Of a DNA stretch of 33,608 nt, positions 33,180 to 33,608 are shown piece after piece. Below the pieces are notes generated by a model. The model was not told the DNA's origin. It did no database searches and worked only from the letters and a program-made list of their open reading frames with translations. The translations under genes were made by a program, and so were the position numbers. How positions within the stretch are numbered: the first letter of the stretch is position 1; each line of letters begins with the position of its first letter. Location: NCBI GenBank assembly GCA_030696045.1, contig JAUYNO010000103.1, positions 1 to 33,608 on the forward strand, given 5' to 3'. Source of the stretch: Stagnimonas sp. GTDB taxonomy: Bacteria > Pseudomonadota > Gammaproteobacteria > Nevskiales > Nevskiaceae.

Positions 33180-33352
33180 GCGCCAGCTCCCGCAAAGTTC
33201 TCAAGGTGCTCGTCGGCCGCGATCTGCGCCTGGGCCTTGATGTGGAACGGGCCGCGCGGGGCATCGTCCAGGCCGTCGAAGTACCAGCCGGCCGTGGGGT
33301 GCTCGGCGTCCAGCTGGTGGAAGCCCTTGAAGTAGAGGGCGGGGGTCTGCAT
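33176..33352 (-). CDS. Small phage protein, 58 residues, unknown function
   Basis: The gene starts at ATG 33352 with a GGAGG ribosome site 6 bases upstream, and ends in an ATGA overlap with the next gene. The protein (MQTPALYFKGFHQLDAEH, then GWYFDGLDDAPRGPF) looks like a small phage accessory protein with an aromatic-rich core. The spacing and strong ribosome site support it. No function is known. Confidence 0.75.
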   Translation of the reverse strand: MQTPALYFKGFHQLDAEHPTAGWYFDGLDDAPRGPFHIKAQAQIAADEHLENFAGAGA

Positions 33353-33355
33353 GGG

Positions 33356-33608
33356 CTACCTCCGGTCGGCGCACTCGGCGCCGTCATTGGGGTGGAGAGA
33401 CGGCGATTCGGGATAGGCGGTCGCCAGCGCCTTGACCAGGTCGGCGCCGGCGGCATCAACGAGCCCAGCGGTCTTGATGGCGCCGCTCTTGCGCAGGCAC
33501 TCGGCAGCGCCTTGCAGAGCGCCAGCAGCGCCGCTGGCAGGCAGCATCAGCGCTTCCAGTCGAGCCTCGGCCAGACGGGCACGATTCAGCGCCGACAGAT
33601 GCCCTCGC
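33356..33608 (-). CDS. Phage protein, 5' end outside the window (partial)
   Basis: The frame is open to the window end, so the start is beyond 33608. About 83 residues are visible: RARLAEARLEALMLPASG, then helical segments ALQGAAECLRKSGAIKTAGLVDAAGADLVKALATAYP and a terminal NDGAECADRR. An internal ATG at 33547 is probably not the start because the upstream codons continue the same Ala/Arg/Leu-rich helix. It stops 3 bases before the start of the next small gene. No family is recognised. Confidence 0.6.
   Translation of the reverse strand, partial: RGHLSALNRARLAEARLEALMLPASGAAGALQGAAECLRKSGAIKTAGLVDAAGADLVKALATAYPESPSLHPNDGAECADRR

Larger units (their letters stand above)
21016..33608 (-). 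mobile_element. Prophage early region (left part, continuing beyond the window)
   Basis: Twenty minus-strand genes lie here with near-continuous start/stop overlaps. They encode phage-typical products: AlpA-like regulator, DUF3850, J-domain protein, Gp37/Gp68, ASCH protein, two DNA methyltransferases, PD-(D/E)XK nuclease, Sak4-like ATPase and many small unknown proteins. The left edge is set provisionally at the tRNA-Pro 5' end. The right edge is outside the window, where the last gene is still open. No integrase, repressor, structural or lysis gene is visible. Whether the element is complete, and whether it is a phage or a phage-derived island, cannot be decided here. Confidence 0.85.

Overview
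The window is high-GC bacterial chromosome (roughly two-thirds G+C) that runs into a prophage. The rRNA methyltransferase RlmKL, an Mrp/ApbC gene beside dcd, and LolA-like, MMPL and DUF885 proteins suggest a Gammaproteobacterium, perhaps near Xanthomonadales/Lysobacterales or Nevskiales. That placement is inference from gene content and composition. No species marker was recognised.

Chromosomal part, 1-21015. It opens with a secreted subtilase and a strong intrinsic terminator. Then come apbC, a conserved anchored protein of unknown function and dcd, converging on a Tat-exported phosphoesterase lipoprotein. Next are a small unknown protein, rlmKL, an exported DUF885 metallopeptidase-like protein, a two-helix membrane protein, a small lipoprotein, wrbA and a phospholipase D/cardiolipin synthase-like lipoprotein. 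A PanE-type reductase faces a three-gene envelope operon: a LolA-like protein, an MMPL exporter with a C-terminal cyclic-nucleotide-binding domain, and a small periplasmic protein. An orphan gene follows. Then a MerR regulator is divergent from a methyltransferase and an SDR gene; the intergenic promoter has the 19-bp spacer and internal palindrome typical of MerR control. A 325-bp stretch without a convincing gene precedes tRNA-Pro(UGG).

Prophage part, about 21016-33608, continuing past the window. All twenty genes lie on the minus strand, and almost all neighbours overlap by 1-4 bases, so this looks like one long early-type operon transcribed right to left. Transcription order: small unknown proteins; a 32-residue acidic protein with an SSB-like tip; a Sak4-like ATPase; a RecB/Cas4-like PD-(D/E)XK nuclease; a 42-residue basic protein; a C5-cytosine methyltransferase with nine repeats in its recognition region; a helicase fused to a beta-class DNA methyltransferase; a zinc-ribbon protein; an ASCH/PUA-like protein; a Gp37/Gp68 (DUF5131) three-cysteine protein; a small helical protein; a J-domain protein; a DUF3850 protein; and an AlpA-like regulator next to the tRNA.

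The ATPase and nuclease look like a phage recombination pair. The two methyltransferases, two PUA-like proteins and the three-cysteine protein form a possible base-modification and recognition module, which is the most interesting hypothesis here. No integrase, structural, lysis or CI-like gene is visible, so the prophage is incomplete within the window or its other half lies beyond 33608.
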